From Thermoanaerobaculum sp964488355 (GTDB lineage: Bacteria > Acidobacteriota > Thermoanaerobaculia > Thermoanaerobaculales > Thermoanaerobaculaceae): a stretch of DNA of 64,000 nt. Below the pieces are notes generated by a model, which worked only from the letters and a program-made list of their open reading frames with translations, was not told the DNA's origin and did no database searches. Made by a program: the position numbers and the translations under genes. The stretch spans positions 62,001-126,000 of the forward strand of contig CAZAUJ010000007.1 of the NCBI GenBank assembly GCA_964488355.1, in the 5' to 3' direction. This document shows positions 14,921 through 23,499 of the stretch, one piece after another (position 1 is the stretch's first letter; each line of letters begins with the position of its first letter).

Positions 14921-16938
14921 GGCCCTTCCTCCACCACCACGACCTTGTGGTTGTAGTGGTCGTCCACTACCCGCACCGACAGCAGGTGCCTTCCAGGGGC
15001 CACCGGCAGGCGGAAAAGCTCCCGCCGGCCATCCAGCACGCCGTCGGCGGGAGCCAGCGGTAGCCAACGCTGGGCATCGCGGCTGTACTGGGCCAGGAAG
15101 AGGGTGGAGAGCTCGTCCTCCGCTTCCACCAGCCAGAACTCGCCCTCGCGGTGCGTGGTCACGCGCGGCGGGGTGTTGTCCACCACGAACCAGGAGGAAA
15201 CCTGGCTTGCCGTTGCCGGCGTCTCCGGATTGGCGGGGGCGTCGCTGGCTGTGAGGCGAAAACGGTAGAGGCCGTCGGCCAGAGCCTGGGTATCCAAGGC
15301 CAACTGGATGCTTTCCAGGTTCTCCCTCACCACCCACCAAGGTCCCCCCTGCCGCTGGATTTCCAGGCGAAACAGGAGCGGGTCGCCGTTGGCGTCCTCG
15401 GCTTTCCACGAGACCGTTTGGAAACCAACGCGGAAGTAACGCTTCCCCAGCTGGCTTTGGCCTTCTTTTTCCTCCTCCAGCACGGTAAAGATGCCGGAAA
15501 GCTCAGGATGCGTGAGCTCCACGATGCGCTCCGAGGGAGGGGGCGATTTAAGGTACACCTCTGCCGGTGGGTAGACCTTCAGCTCCTTGATTTGCGGCGG
15601 CAGGTTCACCTGCCGGTAGGAAAGCTGAAGTCGTTCGACCCTGCTGCGGCCAGGGCCCAACTGCAGCTTGAGTTGGAGGTAGCGCGCCGGCGGGGCGGGA
15701 ATGGTGCCCTCGCGGCAGGGGAGGGGTTCGCCCCAGCTGCTCCAGCCCTCGCCCACTTCCGCGCTGTTGCCGGAGCGGAAGCTCACCTGGCAGGGGCCAC
15801 TGCCGAGGAAAGTGAAATGGCCCCACTGGGCCGGCTGACCGGCATCCAGCGGGGCTGAGGTGAAGCTCCCTTGGGGTGGACCGCGCCGCACCAGCAGCTT
15901 CACCGGATCTTGGGTGAGCAGGGCCTGAGCTGTCGGGAGGATCTTGGTCACCTGCGCGGCATCCACCGTATCCAGCTGCAACACCTGCTCCTCCACCAGC
16001 TGGTAGAGACCCCCTTCCGAGGCGGTTCCCACCACAAGGCCGCCCTCCGCCCAAGCCAGGGCGCCCGCCAACTCCTTTTCCAGCCGAGTCACGGTGGTCA
16101 CCGCGCCGTTGGGCCAGATGCGCAAAAGCTCGCTGACGAAGCGTCCCGTTTCGGCGGGCGGCGTGCCGGTGGTGACGGAAACAGCCGGCTGGCCTTCCCC
16201 ACGAGGCTGGCCGAGGGTGGGGTCCCCGGTTAGCGCCGCGGCCCAAACGCTGCCGTCCGGCGCCACCGCCAGGCTGGCGATCTCGGTGAAAGGGGAGTCG
16301 TACAGCACGCCCAGCGCCTTACCGTCAAAGGCCAGCACCAGCCCTTTGCCAGAGGTTCCCACCAGTAGGCGGTCGCCGGCTACCGCCAGGCAGCGAGCAT
16401 GGCGATCGGGGACCTCCGCCGCAAGCTCCAGGCCCTTGGCGCCAAGGCGCAGCAGGCGTCCCGGGTTGCCAGCCGCCAACATCAGCTGCCCGGCAAAAAA
16501 GGCTGCATCCCAGAGGTTGCCCTCAGGCAAGGAAGCCACCTGCTCCAACTGCTTCCCTCGCCAGCGGAACAGACCAGCAGGTAGGGCGGTGGTGAGGTAA
16601 AGGGTGCCGTCGGGAGCCATGAGCACGCTGGTGATTTGGTCTGCCTGCACCTCGGCCAGCAGGGTGCGTTGTCCGTCCCTCACCTGGTAGAGCTTGGCCG
16701 GGTGCCCGGTGCCAACGAAGAAAACGCCTTCTGGCCCTTGGGCGAGCGCCTGGGCTAAGGGCTCCTCGAAGGTGGCAAGGGTGACCCGGGGTGGCAGGGC
16801 TTCGAGCCCGCCGTCCGGTTGCACCGCCACGCCCTGAGCGCGGGACTTGGCGAGGCTCGTGGCCGTATCCAAGGTGAAGAAGCGCGTAGGGGCCGCCGAG
16901 GCGACGGACGCCAGCACCAACAACCAAGCTGCTCTCAT
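14917..16938 (-). CDS. Secreted beta-propeller-like protein of unknown function
   Basis: 673 residues beginning with a signal peptide (RAAWLLVLASVASA, cleavage near 16). The first 330 residues contain repeated blade-like units ending in patterns such as GPEGVFFVGTGHPAKLY, APDGTLYLTTALPAGLF and VAPDGSVWAAAL, typical of NHL or Vgb-like propellers. The C-terminal half looks like stacked beta-sandwich modules (VSWKAEDANGDPLLFRLE; WFVVDNTPPRV), similar to Ig-like domains of secreted proteins. No catalytic motif is seen. Both ends overlap neighbours by four bases, so it is coupled to the S55-like gene upstream, suggesting an exported pair. Confidence 0.65.
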   Translation of the reverse strand: MRAAWLLVLASVASAAPTRFFTLDTATSLAKSRAQGVAVQPDGGLEALPPRVTLATFEEPLAQALAQGPEGVFFVGTGHPAKLYQVRDGQRTLLAEVQADQITSVLMAPDGTLYLTTALPAGLFRWRGKQLEQVASLPEGNLWDAAFFAGQLMLAAGNPGRLLRLGAKGLELAAEVPDRHARCLAVAGDRLLVGTSGKGLVLAFDGKALGVLYDSPFTEIASLAVAPDGSVWAAALTGDPTLGQPRGEGQPAVSVTTGTPPAETGRFVSELLRIWPNGAVTTVTRLEKELAGALAWAEGGLVVGTASEGGLYQLVEEQVLQLDTVDAAQVTKILPTAQALLTQDPVKLLVRRGPPQGSFTSAPLDAGQPAQWGHFTFLGSGPCQVSFRSGNSAEVGEGWSSWGEPLPCREGTIPAPPARYLQLKLQLGPGRSRVERLQLSYRQVNLPPQIKELKVYPPAEVYLKSPPPSERIVELTHPELSGIFTVLEEEKEGQSQLGKRYFRVGFQTVSWKAEDANGDPLLFRLEIQRQGGPWWVVRENLESIQLALDTQALADGLYRFRLTASDAPANPETPATASQVSSWFVVDNTPPRVTTHREGEFWLVEAEDELSTLFLAQYSRDAQRWLPLAPADGVLDGRRELFRLPVAPGRHLLSVRVVDDHYNHKVVVVEEGP

Positions 16939-18635
16939 GGCGCCTCCGGGGTGGTGATGTCTAAGGGGATGCGCAGCGCGCCCGCCAAGGGTCGCGGGTA
17001 GGCAAGCCGCTCCACCGCCACAAGGCTGGTGGTAAGGCGCTGCACGAGCCCCGGGGAAAGGGCCTGGTACCAGCTAGCAGCGAGGGAGGGAGGCAACGCG
17101 GGCAGGGCTCCGCCAGGAAGGCTTAGACCTCCTTCGCGCGCCTCCAGGGCCACCACCAGGGTGGAGCTGGGCTCCAAGCGGGAAAGCTGGCCCAGAAGCT
17201 GGGAGAAGTCCTGCACCGCCAGCTTTTCGCTTTGCATGGCATACTCGGCGAAGGCAGAACCGTCGGCCACTAGCAGGTCCACCCTGCCGGGGGGCAAGCT
17301 GCGCGGTACGGTAATTGACACCACCCGACGTTCCTCAGTGCCCTGACGGGGTTGCAGCCGACAGGTGACGGAAAGCTGCTCGCCGGGGCGCAGGCGCCGG
17401 CGGTGGGGGATGGCCTCCAGCAGCAGGGCGCTTTCGTGGGGGCGGCGCGCCAGCTCCAAATCCAGGGCCGTGAGGGCCGGGGCAGGAAAAGGGGGGTTGG
17501 TCAATAACCCCACTAACGCACCCACAAAGGTGGCCACGCGGGCCACCGCGTCGGCCGATGCGGTCACCTGCCGCAGGGTCAGCTGGCGGCCGTCGGCAAA
17601 GCGGGCCAGCGCGCTCACCTCAACGGTCAAGTCGCTGTTGGGTCCCTGGGAGAAGCTCAGGGAGGCAGCTGTAAGGTAGGCGGCCAGCAGGGGCTTGAGG
17701 ATGGGCACGTCGGCCAAGAAGAAGCGGAAGGCTCGTCGCCCCTCCTCGCTGGCCACCTCCACCTGCAACGGCAAGCCCGCGGGTGCCTCACCAGCCACCG
17801 CCACCATGCCGGCTGGTTGGTCGGCCACAAAGGTGCCAAAGGGTTGGTCCGTGCTGAAGATCTTGAACGGAACGGCAAAGGAGCGCTGCACGGCCAAGAC
17901 ACGTGCCCGCGCGGCGGGCAAGCGCACCGGCCCCGCGGCTACCAGCGGGTGGCCAAAGGCGTAAAAGGTGTCCCCCTCGCGGGCGGTGAGGGTGCCGCCG
18001 GCGGCAATCACCGCGTCGCCCCACACCAGCACCGCCGCCACCATGTCCCCGGCCTCCGGCAGGTCCCGCACCTCGCCCGTTTTGCCGCCGGGAACAGCCA
18101 AGAGCCCCAGGCGGCGAAGGAGATCGGCAGTGAAGGGCGGCTCGGCCATAGGCAGGGACAGGGGGAGGAAGGAGTTGGGGGTGGGCAGACCCTCGGGTAC
18201 CAAAAGCTGCGCGGGCGGGGCTCCGGCTAAAGCCCGGCGAAGGTCTTCCGGATGAAACCGGCGGGCGGCTACGGGAGAGGGTGGCGGGGTGGGAATGGTG
18301 CGCATGTCCTCGAAGGGGGTGACTCCGGCCAAGGCCTCACGGGCGAACTGCCAGCCGAAGGCCACCGCACCTAAGAGCTTGTCCTCCACGTACACCGGTG
18401 AGCCGCTCATGCCCGCCACCACGCCCGAGTCGGCAAAAAGGGGGTCGGCGAGCCGCACGAGAATGGCATTGCCCGCGGGTCGCGTGGCTTCCAAAACCCC
18501 CACCACCTCAACCGGTACCCGCAGCTTCTGCCCCCCGCTCCACTCGGTGAGGCAGTAACCCTTCTGCCCCGGCTGCACCTGGGCTAGGGGCATGACGGCC
18601 AGGGCGGAGAGCAAGGGCAGAAGCAGGGAGGTCAT
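16935..18635 (-). CDS. SpoIVB S55-peptidase-like exported protein
   Basis: 566 residues with an N-terminal signal or anchor (LLLPLLSALAVMPLAQ). The segment VVAGMSGSPVYVEDKLLGAV (72-91) carries the GMSGSP serine motif of the SpoIVB S55 family, with candidate nucleophile Ser77. A later YAFGHPLVAAG (His229) resembles the GALGH histidine motif of SpoIVB, but here it comes after the serine and not before it. Many acidobacterial genomes hold proteins of this layout; their substrates are unknown. The C-terminal 250 residues resemble no family I know. Peptidase activity is therefore inference. ATG 18635 is coupled to aroF by ATGA; its stop overlaps the beta-propeller start. Confidence 0.72.
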   Translation of the reverse strand: MTSLLLPLLSALAVMPLAQVQPGQKGYCLTEWSGGQKLRVPVEVVGVLEATRPAGNAILVRLADPLFADSGVVAGMSGSPVYVEDKLLGAVAFGWQFAREALAGVTPFEDMRTIPTPPPSPVAARRFHPEDLRRALAGAPPAQLLVPEGLPTPNSFLPLSLPMAEPPFTADLLRRLGLLAVPGGKTGEVRDLPEAGDMVAAVLVWGDAVIAAGGTLTAREGDTFYAFGHPLVAAGPVRLPAARARVLAVQRSFAVPFKIFSTDQPFGTFVADQPAGMVAVAGEAPAGLPLQVEVASEEGRRAFRFFLADVPILKPLLAAYLTAASLSFSQGPNSDLTVEVSALARFADGRQLTLRQVTASADAVARVATFVGALVGLLTNPPFPAPALTALDLELARRPHESALLLEAIPHRRRLRPGEQLSVTCRLQPRQGTEERRVVSITVPRSLPPGRVDLLVADGSAFAEYAMQSEKLAVQDFSQLLGQLSRLEPSSTLVVALEAREGGLSLPGGALPALPPSLAASWYQALSPGLVQRLTTSLVAVERLAYPRPLAGALRIPLDITTPEAP

Positions 18636-19678
18636 GAGGAGGCGGCCACGGCGCTGCGGGCCGGTGCCAGATGCCGGCCGGTGAGGGGCAAGATGAGCGG
18701 CAGCTGGTTCATGAGCTGGGCGAGCTCCTCGGGGACAATGGCTTGGGCGCGGTCGGAGAGGGCCTGGGCTGGGTTGTGATGCACCTCCACCATCAGGCCG
18801 TCCGCACCCACAGCGGCGGCAGCTCGGGCCAGGGGAACCACCTTGTGCCGTTTGCCGGTGCCGTGGGAGGGGTCGACGATGATGGGCAGGTGGGAGAGGC
18901 GCTGGACCGCCACCACCGCTGCCAGGTCCAGGGTGTTGCGGGTGTGGTCGGTGAAGGTGCGAATGCCCCGCTCGCACAACACCACCTGGTAGTTACCTTC
19001 CGCCAACAGGTACTCCGCGGCCATCAGCAGCTCCTCCACCGTAGCCGCCATGCCGCGCTTGAGCAACACGGGCTTGCGCGCCTTGCCCGCCTGGCGCAGG
19101 AGGGAGAAGTTCTGCATGTTGCGCGCGCCGATTTGGATCATGTCGCAGTACTCCACCACCAGCTCCAGGGAATGCTCGTCCAGCGCTTCGGAAACGGTGG
19201 GCATGCCCACCTCGCGGCTCACGTCCCGCAGGATCTTGAGCCCTGGCTCACCCAGGCCTTGAAAGGTGTACGGCGAGGTGCGTGGCTTGAAGGCACCGCC
19301 GCGGAGGACCTGAGCCCCCGCGTTCTTGACCGCTTGGGCGGTGGTCAAAAGCTGCTCCGGGCCTTCCACCGAGCAGGGCCCCGCCATAACCACAAAATGG
19401 CCGCCCCCCACCGGCACGCCGCTCACCCAAACCACCGTGTCCTCGGGTTTGACCTCCCGGCTCACCAGCTTGTAGGGGTGGGAAACGGGAATCACTTCCA
19501 GCACCCCTGGCAGGTTTTCGAACAGCGATGGGTCCAGGACGTCGCGGTTGCCCGTAATGCCAATGGCTACCCGCTGGGCACCGGGGATAGGGTGGGGTGT
19601 GAGCCCCAAAGCCTCCACCTGCCTTTTGACCTGCTCCACCTCCTCCTGGGTGGCATTGACGGTCATGACGATCAGCAT
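18632..19678 (-). CDS. aroF: 3-Deoxy-7-phosphoheptulonate (DAHP) synthase, type I beta
   Basis: Condenses phosphoenolpyruvate and erythrose 4-phosphate, the first step of the shikimate pathway. 348 residues: an N-terminal ferredoxin-like regulatory domain (1-70), which in Thermotoga-type enzymes mediates feedback inhibition, then the TIM barrel with MAGPCSVEG, RGGAFKPRTSPY, QIGARNMQNF, LLKRGM and DPSHGTGKR. All metal and substrate motifs are kept. It leads a coupled operon with the S55-like, beta-propeller and coaD genes. aroA and aroB are elsewhere in the window on the other strand, so the pathway genes are dispersed. Confidence 0.95.
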   Translation of the reverse strand: MLIVMTVNATQEEVEQVKRQVEALGLTPHPIPGAQRVAIGITGNRDVLDPSLFENLPGVLEVIPVSHPYKLVSREVKPEDTVVWVSGVPVGGGHFVVMAGPCSVEGPEQLLTTAQAVKNAGAQVLRGGAFKPRTSPYTFQGLGEPGLKILRDVSREVGMPTVSEALDEHSLELVVEYCDMIQIGARNMQNFSLLRQAGKARKPVLLKRGMAATVEELLMAAEYLLAEGNYQVVLCERGIRTFTDHTRNTLDLAAVVAVQRLSHLPIIVDPSHGTGKRHKVVPLARAAAAVGADGLMVEVHHNPAQALSDRAQAIVPEELAQLMNQLPLILPLTGRHLAPARSAVAASS

Positions 19679-19701
19679 GGCAATCCCCCCACGTGCCGGC
19701 T

Positions 19702-19729
19702 ATACTAGCGAAGAGAAGGAGGTTGTCAA
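19702..19729 (-). promoter_or_regulatory. Promoter of the aroF-S55-propeller-coaD operon
   Basis: On the minus strand, TTGACA (19729-19724), a 16-base spacer and TAGTAT (19707-19702). A GGGGGG ribosome site precedes ATG 19678. On the plus strand the overlapping TATACT at 19701-19706 can serve as the -10 of the divergent envelope gene at 19731, so the two transcription units share this short region. Confidence 0.65.
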
Positions 19730-19730
19730 C

Positions 19731-20462
19731 GTGAGAAAGCTGCTGCTGGTGATAGCGGTGCTGGTTGTGGGAGCCAGCGTGGCCGAAGCGGTGTACGTGG
19801 TTTACTTGAAAAACGGCAAGCGGGTGGTGGCGCGCGAAAAGTTTCAAGTAAAAGGCAAAATGGCTGTGGTCACCTTGAAAAACGGCGCCGTGGTTTCCCT
19901 GCCCCTAGACCAGGTGGACTTGGTCAAAACGGACAAGATCAACTCCATGGGCCTGGGCGACGCGGAGCTTTTGGCCTTGGGCCAAGAGGGCCCACCGCCT
20001 CCCACTCCTACCCCGACGCCGGCCATGACCACCTTGGGCAAGCTGCGCGGCGAGGTGGCCAGGCCCACCGGCGAGGCGGCTCGGCCCACCCCGACCCCCA
20101 GCATCGTTTGGCGCGAAGCTCCCTTCAGCGACAAGGGGGTAGACCGGGCGTTCCAAGAGGGCCTGGAGCGCTATCACCTTTACCTTTACCGCACAAGCCA
20201 GGGCTCACGCCCCGAGTACTTCTTTGTGGAGGTGCGGGTGGGGGAAAAGGAAGTACCGAGAGCCCTGGAAGCGGTTTGTGTCACCTACCACCTGCTGCGG
20301 CAGTCGGCCGCCGCGCGCGCGCCGGAGGGGGTGGAGCTGCGGCTGGTGGACGATTCGGGGCGGGAAGCAGGTCTCTTCCTCATCAGGCCGGAAGAAGCGG
20401 CGCAGCTGGCGGAAGGCAAGGTCACACCGGGCGAGTTTTTCCACAAGTACGTGCTGTTCTAA
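19731..20462 (+). CDS. Secreted or membrane-anchored protein, unknown function
   Basis: 243 residues. An N-terminal signal sequence (KLLLVIAVLVVGASVAEA) is followed by a compact beta domain with two similar strands, VYLKNGKRVVAREKFQVKGK and VTLKNGAVVSLPLDQVDLVK, then a Pro/Thr linker (PPPPTPTPTPAM), and a C-terminal domain of about 110 residues that I cannot name. The N-terminal module resembles a small domain I associate with acidobacterial envelope proteins. The GTG start follows AAGGAGG (19716-19722) at ideal spacing. It is the first of three adjoining envelope genes; the next ATG overlaps its stop. Confidence 0.6.
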   Translation: MRKLLLVIAVLVVGASVAEAVYVVYLKNGKRVVAREKFQVKGKMAVVTLKNGAVVSLPLDQVDLVKTDKINSMGLGDAELLALGQEGPPPPTPTPTPAMTTLGKLRGEVARPTGEAARPTPTPSIVWREAPFSDKGVDRAFQEGLERYHLYLYRTSQGSRPEYFFVEVRVGEKEVPRALEAVCVTYHLLRQSAAARAPEGVELRLVDDSGREAGLFLIRPEEAAQLAEGKVTPGEFFHKYVLF

Positions 20463-21049
20463 TGCCGCGTTGGCCCCTCCTCCTGGTTTGCTGCGCGCTG
20501 GCGTCTTTGGGCTGCCGTGCCGTTCTGCCCGAGGCGGAGCGGCGTTTCCGCCAGGGGCGAGAAGACGCGGTCCGTCAGGCGCTGCCGCCGCAGCTCCAGC
20601 AAGCCTTCCGCGGTATTGCCTACTTCCCGTATGACCCGGCCTTTGTGGTGCGCGCCATGCTCCAGCCGGTGGTTCCCCCCGAACCGTTACGCTTGGCCGC
20701 TTCCGATGGGTCCCTGCGTCCGGCGCACCGGGTGGCCAGGGTGCAGGTGAGCTTGCCCACTGGCCGGGCCACCCTCACCCTTTACCAGCTGGACGATATC
20801 CGCGACCGCTACCCCGACCACCTTTTCCTGCCCTTTCGTGATGCCTTGGCGGGCAAAAAAACCTACGGTTCGGGACGCTACCTAGAGGTGGAACGCCTGG
20901 CCAGCGGCATCGTGGAGCTGAACTTCAACCGCGCTTATAACCCGGACTGCGCCTTCGGCATCACGGCCCGCTGCCCCATCACTCCGGAGGAAAACTGGCT
21001 TCCTTTCCCGGTGCCGGCGGGCGAAATGATACCCGCCGGAGCCCACTAG
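20462..21049 (+). CDS. DUF1684 family lipoprotein
   Basis: 195 residues with a lipoprotein signal (LLLVCCALASLGC, predicted lipidation at the Cys of the LGC lipobox). The body matches DUF1684: AYFPYDPAF near the N-terminus, FLPFRDALAGKKTYGSGRY in the middle, and the signature NFNRAYNPDCAF followed by CPITPEENWLPFPVPAGE. The function of DUF1684 proteins is unknown. Its ATG overlaps the stop of the preceding gene and its TAG overlaps the GTG of the next, so the three are translated as a unit. Confidence 0.78.
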   Translation: MPRWPLLLVCCALASLGCRAVLPEAERRFRQGREDAVRQALPPQLQQAFRGIAYFPYDPAFVVRAMLQPVVPPEPLRLAASDGSLRPAHRVARVQVSLPTGRATLTLYQLDDIRDRYPDHLFLPFRDALAGKKTYGSGRYLEVERLASGIVELNFNRAYNPDCAFGITARCPITPEENWLPFPVPAGEMIPAGAH

Positions 21050-23499
21050 TGCTCGCGAGCCTTCTGCTGGCTGCGGTGCTGCCACCGGTGATTGCCGACC
21101 CGCGCCTGGGGCCCTCCTCCTGGGTGGTGACGGACCTCATCAACCCTCCACCCCCCGCTGAGGGGTACCTGGTGCGCCTGCCGGAACGAGTTGACGAGGG
21201 CTGGCTTGCCCGGCTGGTGCAGCTGGCATCGGGCACGGCACCGGTGGTGGCCTTGGGCCTGCCCGAAAAGGAGAGCCTGACCCTTTACTTCGATGGCGTG
21301 GTGGTGGCCCAGGCGGAACAGGTGCGTGAGCTGCGGCGCTGTTGCCCAGGGGTGGCGGCGGTGGTCACCGCCACCCAGCCGGCGGAGGCGGTAGAGCGGT
21401 TAGCTTGGGGAGCTGCAAGCCTGATGGTGGCAGGCCGGCCTGCCTGGGCAGAGGAGCTACGACAGGTTTTGCCCGAATCCCAGCCCGCCTCCTGGAACGG
21501 TGGTGCCTTGCCTACCGCCAGCCGGGAAGAGGATTTGGCCCTGCTGGTGGGCGTGCCGCCGGGCTTTGCCGGCGGGCCCGTAGTGTTGCCTTCCACCTGG
21601 GTAGCCCCGTGGGCGCAGCTTTTGGCGCAAGGGGCTTCCCAGGAACTGCCGGTAACCCTGCAGGGGGAGCAGGCCTACGTGCGTGTCCCGCCGTTGGCGG
21701 GGGGAGGGCTGGTGCTGGTGCCGCGGCCTTTGCCCCCAGGAGGGTGGGAGAAGGTGGAGGTGCGCAAGCTGCGGGAGCTGAGCGTGGAGGAGGTGCTAGC
21801 GCGCCACCACCGACAGCTAGCTCGTCAACAGCGGCTCCTCCGCAGCTACCAAGGGCAGCAGCGGCTGCTCTTGAGGCTGCGGGTGGAGCAGCTGTCGCGC
21901 AGTTTCGAGCTGGTCATGGTTGGGCCGGTGTATTTCGACGCGCGCCGGGGCAGTGACTGGCAGGTGCGGCAGGCATGGGTTGACGGCGTGGCCTGGGATC
22001 CCAAGGAGCTGCCGGAACTCCCGCTGCTGCAGCCGCAGGCGCCCCCGGTACCGCCGCTGGCTTTGGAGCTTTCTCCTTCCTACCGCTACCGGTTGGAGGG
22101 CAGCGAGGCACGGGATGGCCGGTTGTTCTACCTGGTGCGTTATGAACAGCAAGCTCAGGGACACCGGCTTTGGGGTCGTGCGTGGGTGGACGGGGAAACC
22201 TTTGGCTTGGCCCAGCTGGAGCTAGTGCAGGAAAGCCCCCAGGGGGCGGTACGCACCTCCCGCTCCCGCACCCGCAATTACCTGGTCTGGCTGGGAGGGG
22301 CACCCCTGTGGCTGCCGGCCCAGGTGGAGGCGGACGACCTCTTGGCGGTTTTTGGTGGGGTGGTTGCCCTTCACCGGCAGCTTACCTTGGAAGGGTTGGT
22401 GGTCAACCCACCGGACGAGGCACAGCAGGTGCACGAAGCCTGGGCAAGCCGGGAGATCATGTTTCGGGAGCGCGCGGGTGAGGTGGTCCGGCTGGAGTCG
22501 GACGGCCGCGGGGGACGACGGGAGGCCAAGGGCGAGCGGGGGCGCCAGCGCTTTCTGTTGGCTGGCGCGGCCTGGGATCCCTCCTTAAGCTTTCCCTTGC
22601 CTTTGGCCGGCTACCAGCTTTTGGACTTTCGCTTCCGTGGCCAGGACCAGCAGTTACGGGCCTTTCTCGCTGGCGCGGTGAACGACGTGGCCTGGAGCCG
22701 TCCGGGGCGCAGAGAGCTTTCGGCCAACGCCTTTGTGCAGGCGGCACCCTTCACCTCGCGCTTTTGGCACCGGAGGGAAGAGGACCGCCGGCAGGAGGTG
22801 CGGACCCTGAGGCAGCACCTGGGAGCAAGCACCGCCGTCCACTGGGGCGCGCTCCGCCTTTCCTTGGGGGCCGAGGTGGCCCACCTGGCTTTCGGCCGTA
22901 CCCGCCATACGGACCCAGCTTTCCTCTTACCCAGGAGCGGGCCCGAACTGCTGGTGAAAGCGGGTCTGGCTTGGCAAAAGGGCCAGTGGCTCGCGCAGCT
23001 GCGTGCTGAGCAGGGCTTTCGGCCGGCTTGGAGCCGCTGGGGCTACGGCGAGCCAGGGCGGCGGGCCTTCCTGCGGGCCCACGGTTTGGCGCAGTGGGAG
23101 TCCAACCCCTTGCCCCTGGTGAGGGCTGGGGTGGGGATAGAGGTGGCAGGGAGCTCCCACACCGATCGCTTTTCCCGCTTCGCCTTGGGCTCGGTGCTTG
23201 CTGGCCTGGCTGGGATGCCGGCCGACCGGGTGGGGGCGGAAGCGTACGCTGCCCTGCGTTTTTCCCTTGCTTTCCCCTTGAGTTTACAGCGGCGCGTGGA
23301 ACTGGGCTGGGAAGGGGCCTGGCTGCGCCACCGCCGGGACGGCTACCACGCCCGGCCGGTTTCCGGCGTGCGCCTGGGGCTATCCACCCGCGGGCCGTGG
23401 CGGAGCGTCCTCCAGGTGCAGGTGAGCATGCCCCTGGTTCTGCCTGGTCTCAACCGCCCCAAGGCCAGCCTGCTGCTGCTACGGCCCCTTGGGCCTTAG
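21049..23499 (+). CDS. Large exported, probably outer-membrane protein of unknown function
   Basis: 816 residues starting with a signal peptide (LASLLLAAVLPPVIA). The N-terminal 220 residues show no recognisable motif. The middle (about 280-480) contains a long antiparallel beta stretch around YRYRLEGSEARDGRLFYLV and LWGRAWVDGETFGLAQLELV, faintly like lipoprotein-carrier (LolA) folds. The last 300 residues alternate polar and aromatic residues with many Arg and Trp and end in a hydrophobic strand (PKASLLLLRPLG), as in beta-barrel proteins, though the terminal residue is Pro and not Phe. The GTG start overlaps the DUF1684 stop by one base. Function unknown. Confidence 0.55.
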   Translation: MLASLLLAAVLPPVIADPRLGPSSWVVTDLINPPPPAEGYLVRLPERVDEGWLARLVQLASGTAPVVALGLPEKESLTLYFDGVVVAQAEQVRELRRCCPGVAAVVTATQPAEAVERLAWGAASLMVAGRPAWAEELRQVLPESQPASWNGGALPTASREEDLALLVGVPPGFAGGPVVLPSTWVAPWAQLLAQGASQELPVTLQGEQAYVRVPPLAGGGLVLVPRPLPPGGWEKVEVRKLRELSVEEVLARHHRQLARQQRLLRSYQGQQRLLLRLRVEQLSRSFELVMVGPVYFDARRGSDWQVRQAWVDGVAWDPKELPELPLLQPQAPPVPPLALELSPSYRYRLEGSEARDGRLFYLVRYEQQAQGHRLWGRAWVDGETFGLAQLELVQESPQGAVRTSRSRTRNYLVWLGGAPLWLPAQVEADDLLAVFGGVVALHRQLTLEGLVVNPPDEAQQVHEAWASREIMFRERAGEVVRLESDGRGGRREAKGERGRQRFLLAGAAWDPSLSFPLPLAGYQLLDFRFRGQDQQLRAFLAGAVNDVAWSRPGRRELSANAFVQAAPFTSRFWHRREEDRRQEVRTLRQHLGASTAVHWGALRLSLGAEVAHLAFGRTRHTDPAFLLPRSGPELLVKAGLAWQKGQWLAQLRAEQGFRPAWSRWGYGEPGRRAFLRAHGLAQWESNPLPLVRAGVGIEVAGSSHTDRFSRFALGSVLAGLAGMPADRVGAEAYAALRFSLAFPLSLQRRVELGWEGAWLRHRRDGYHARPVSGVRLGLSTRGPWRSVLQVQVSMPLVLPGLNRPKASLLLLRPLGP

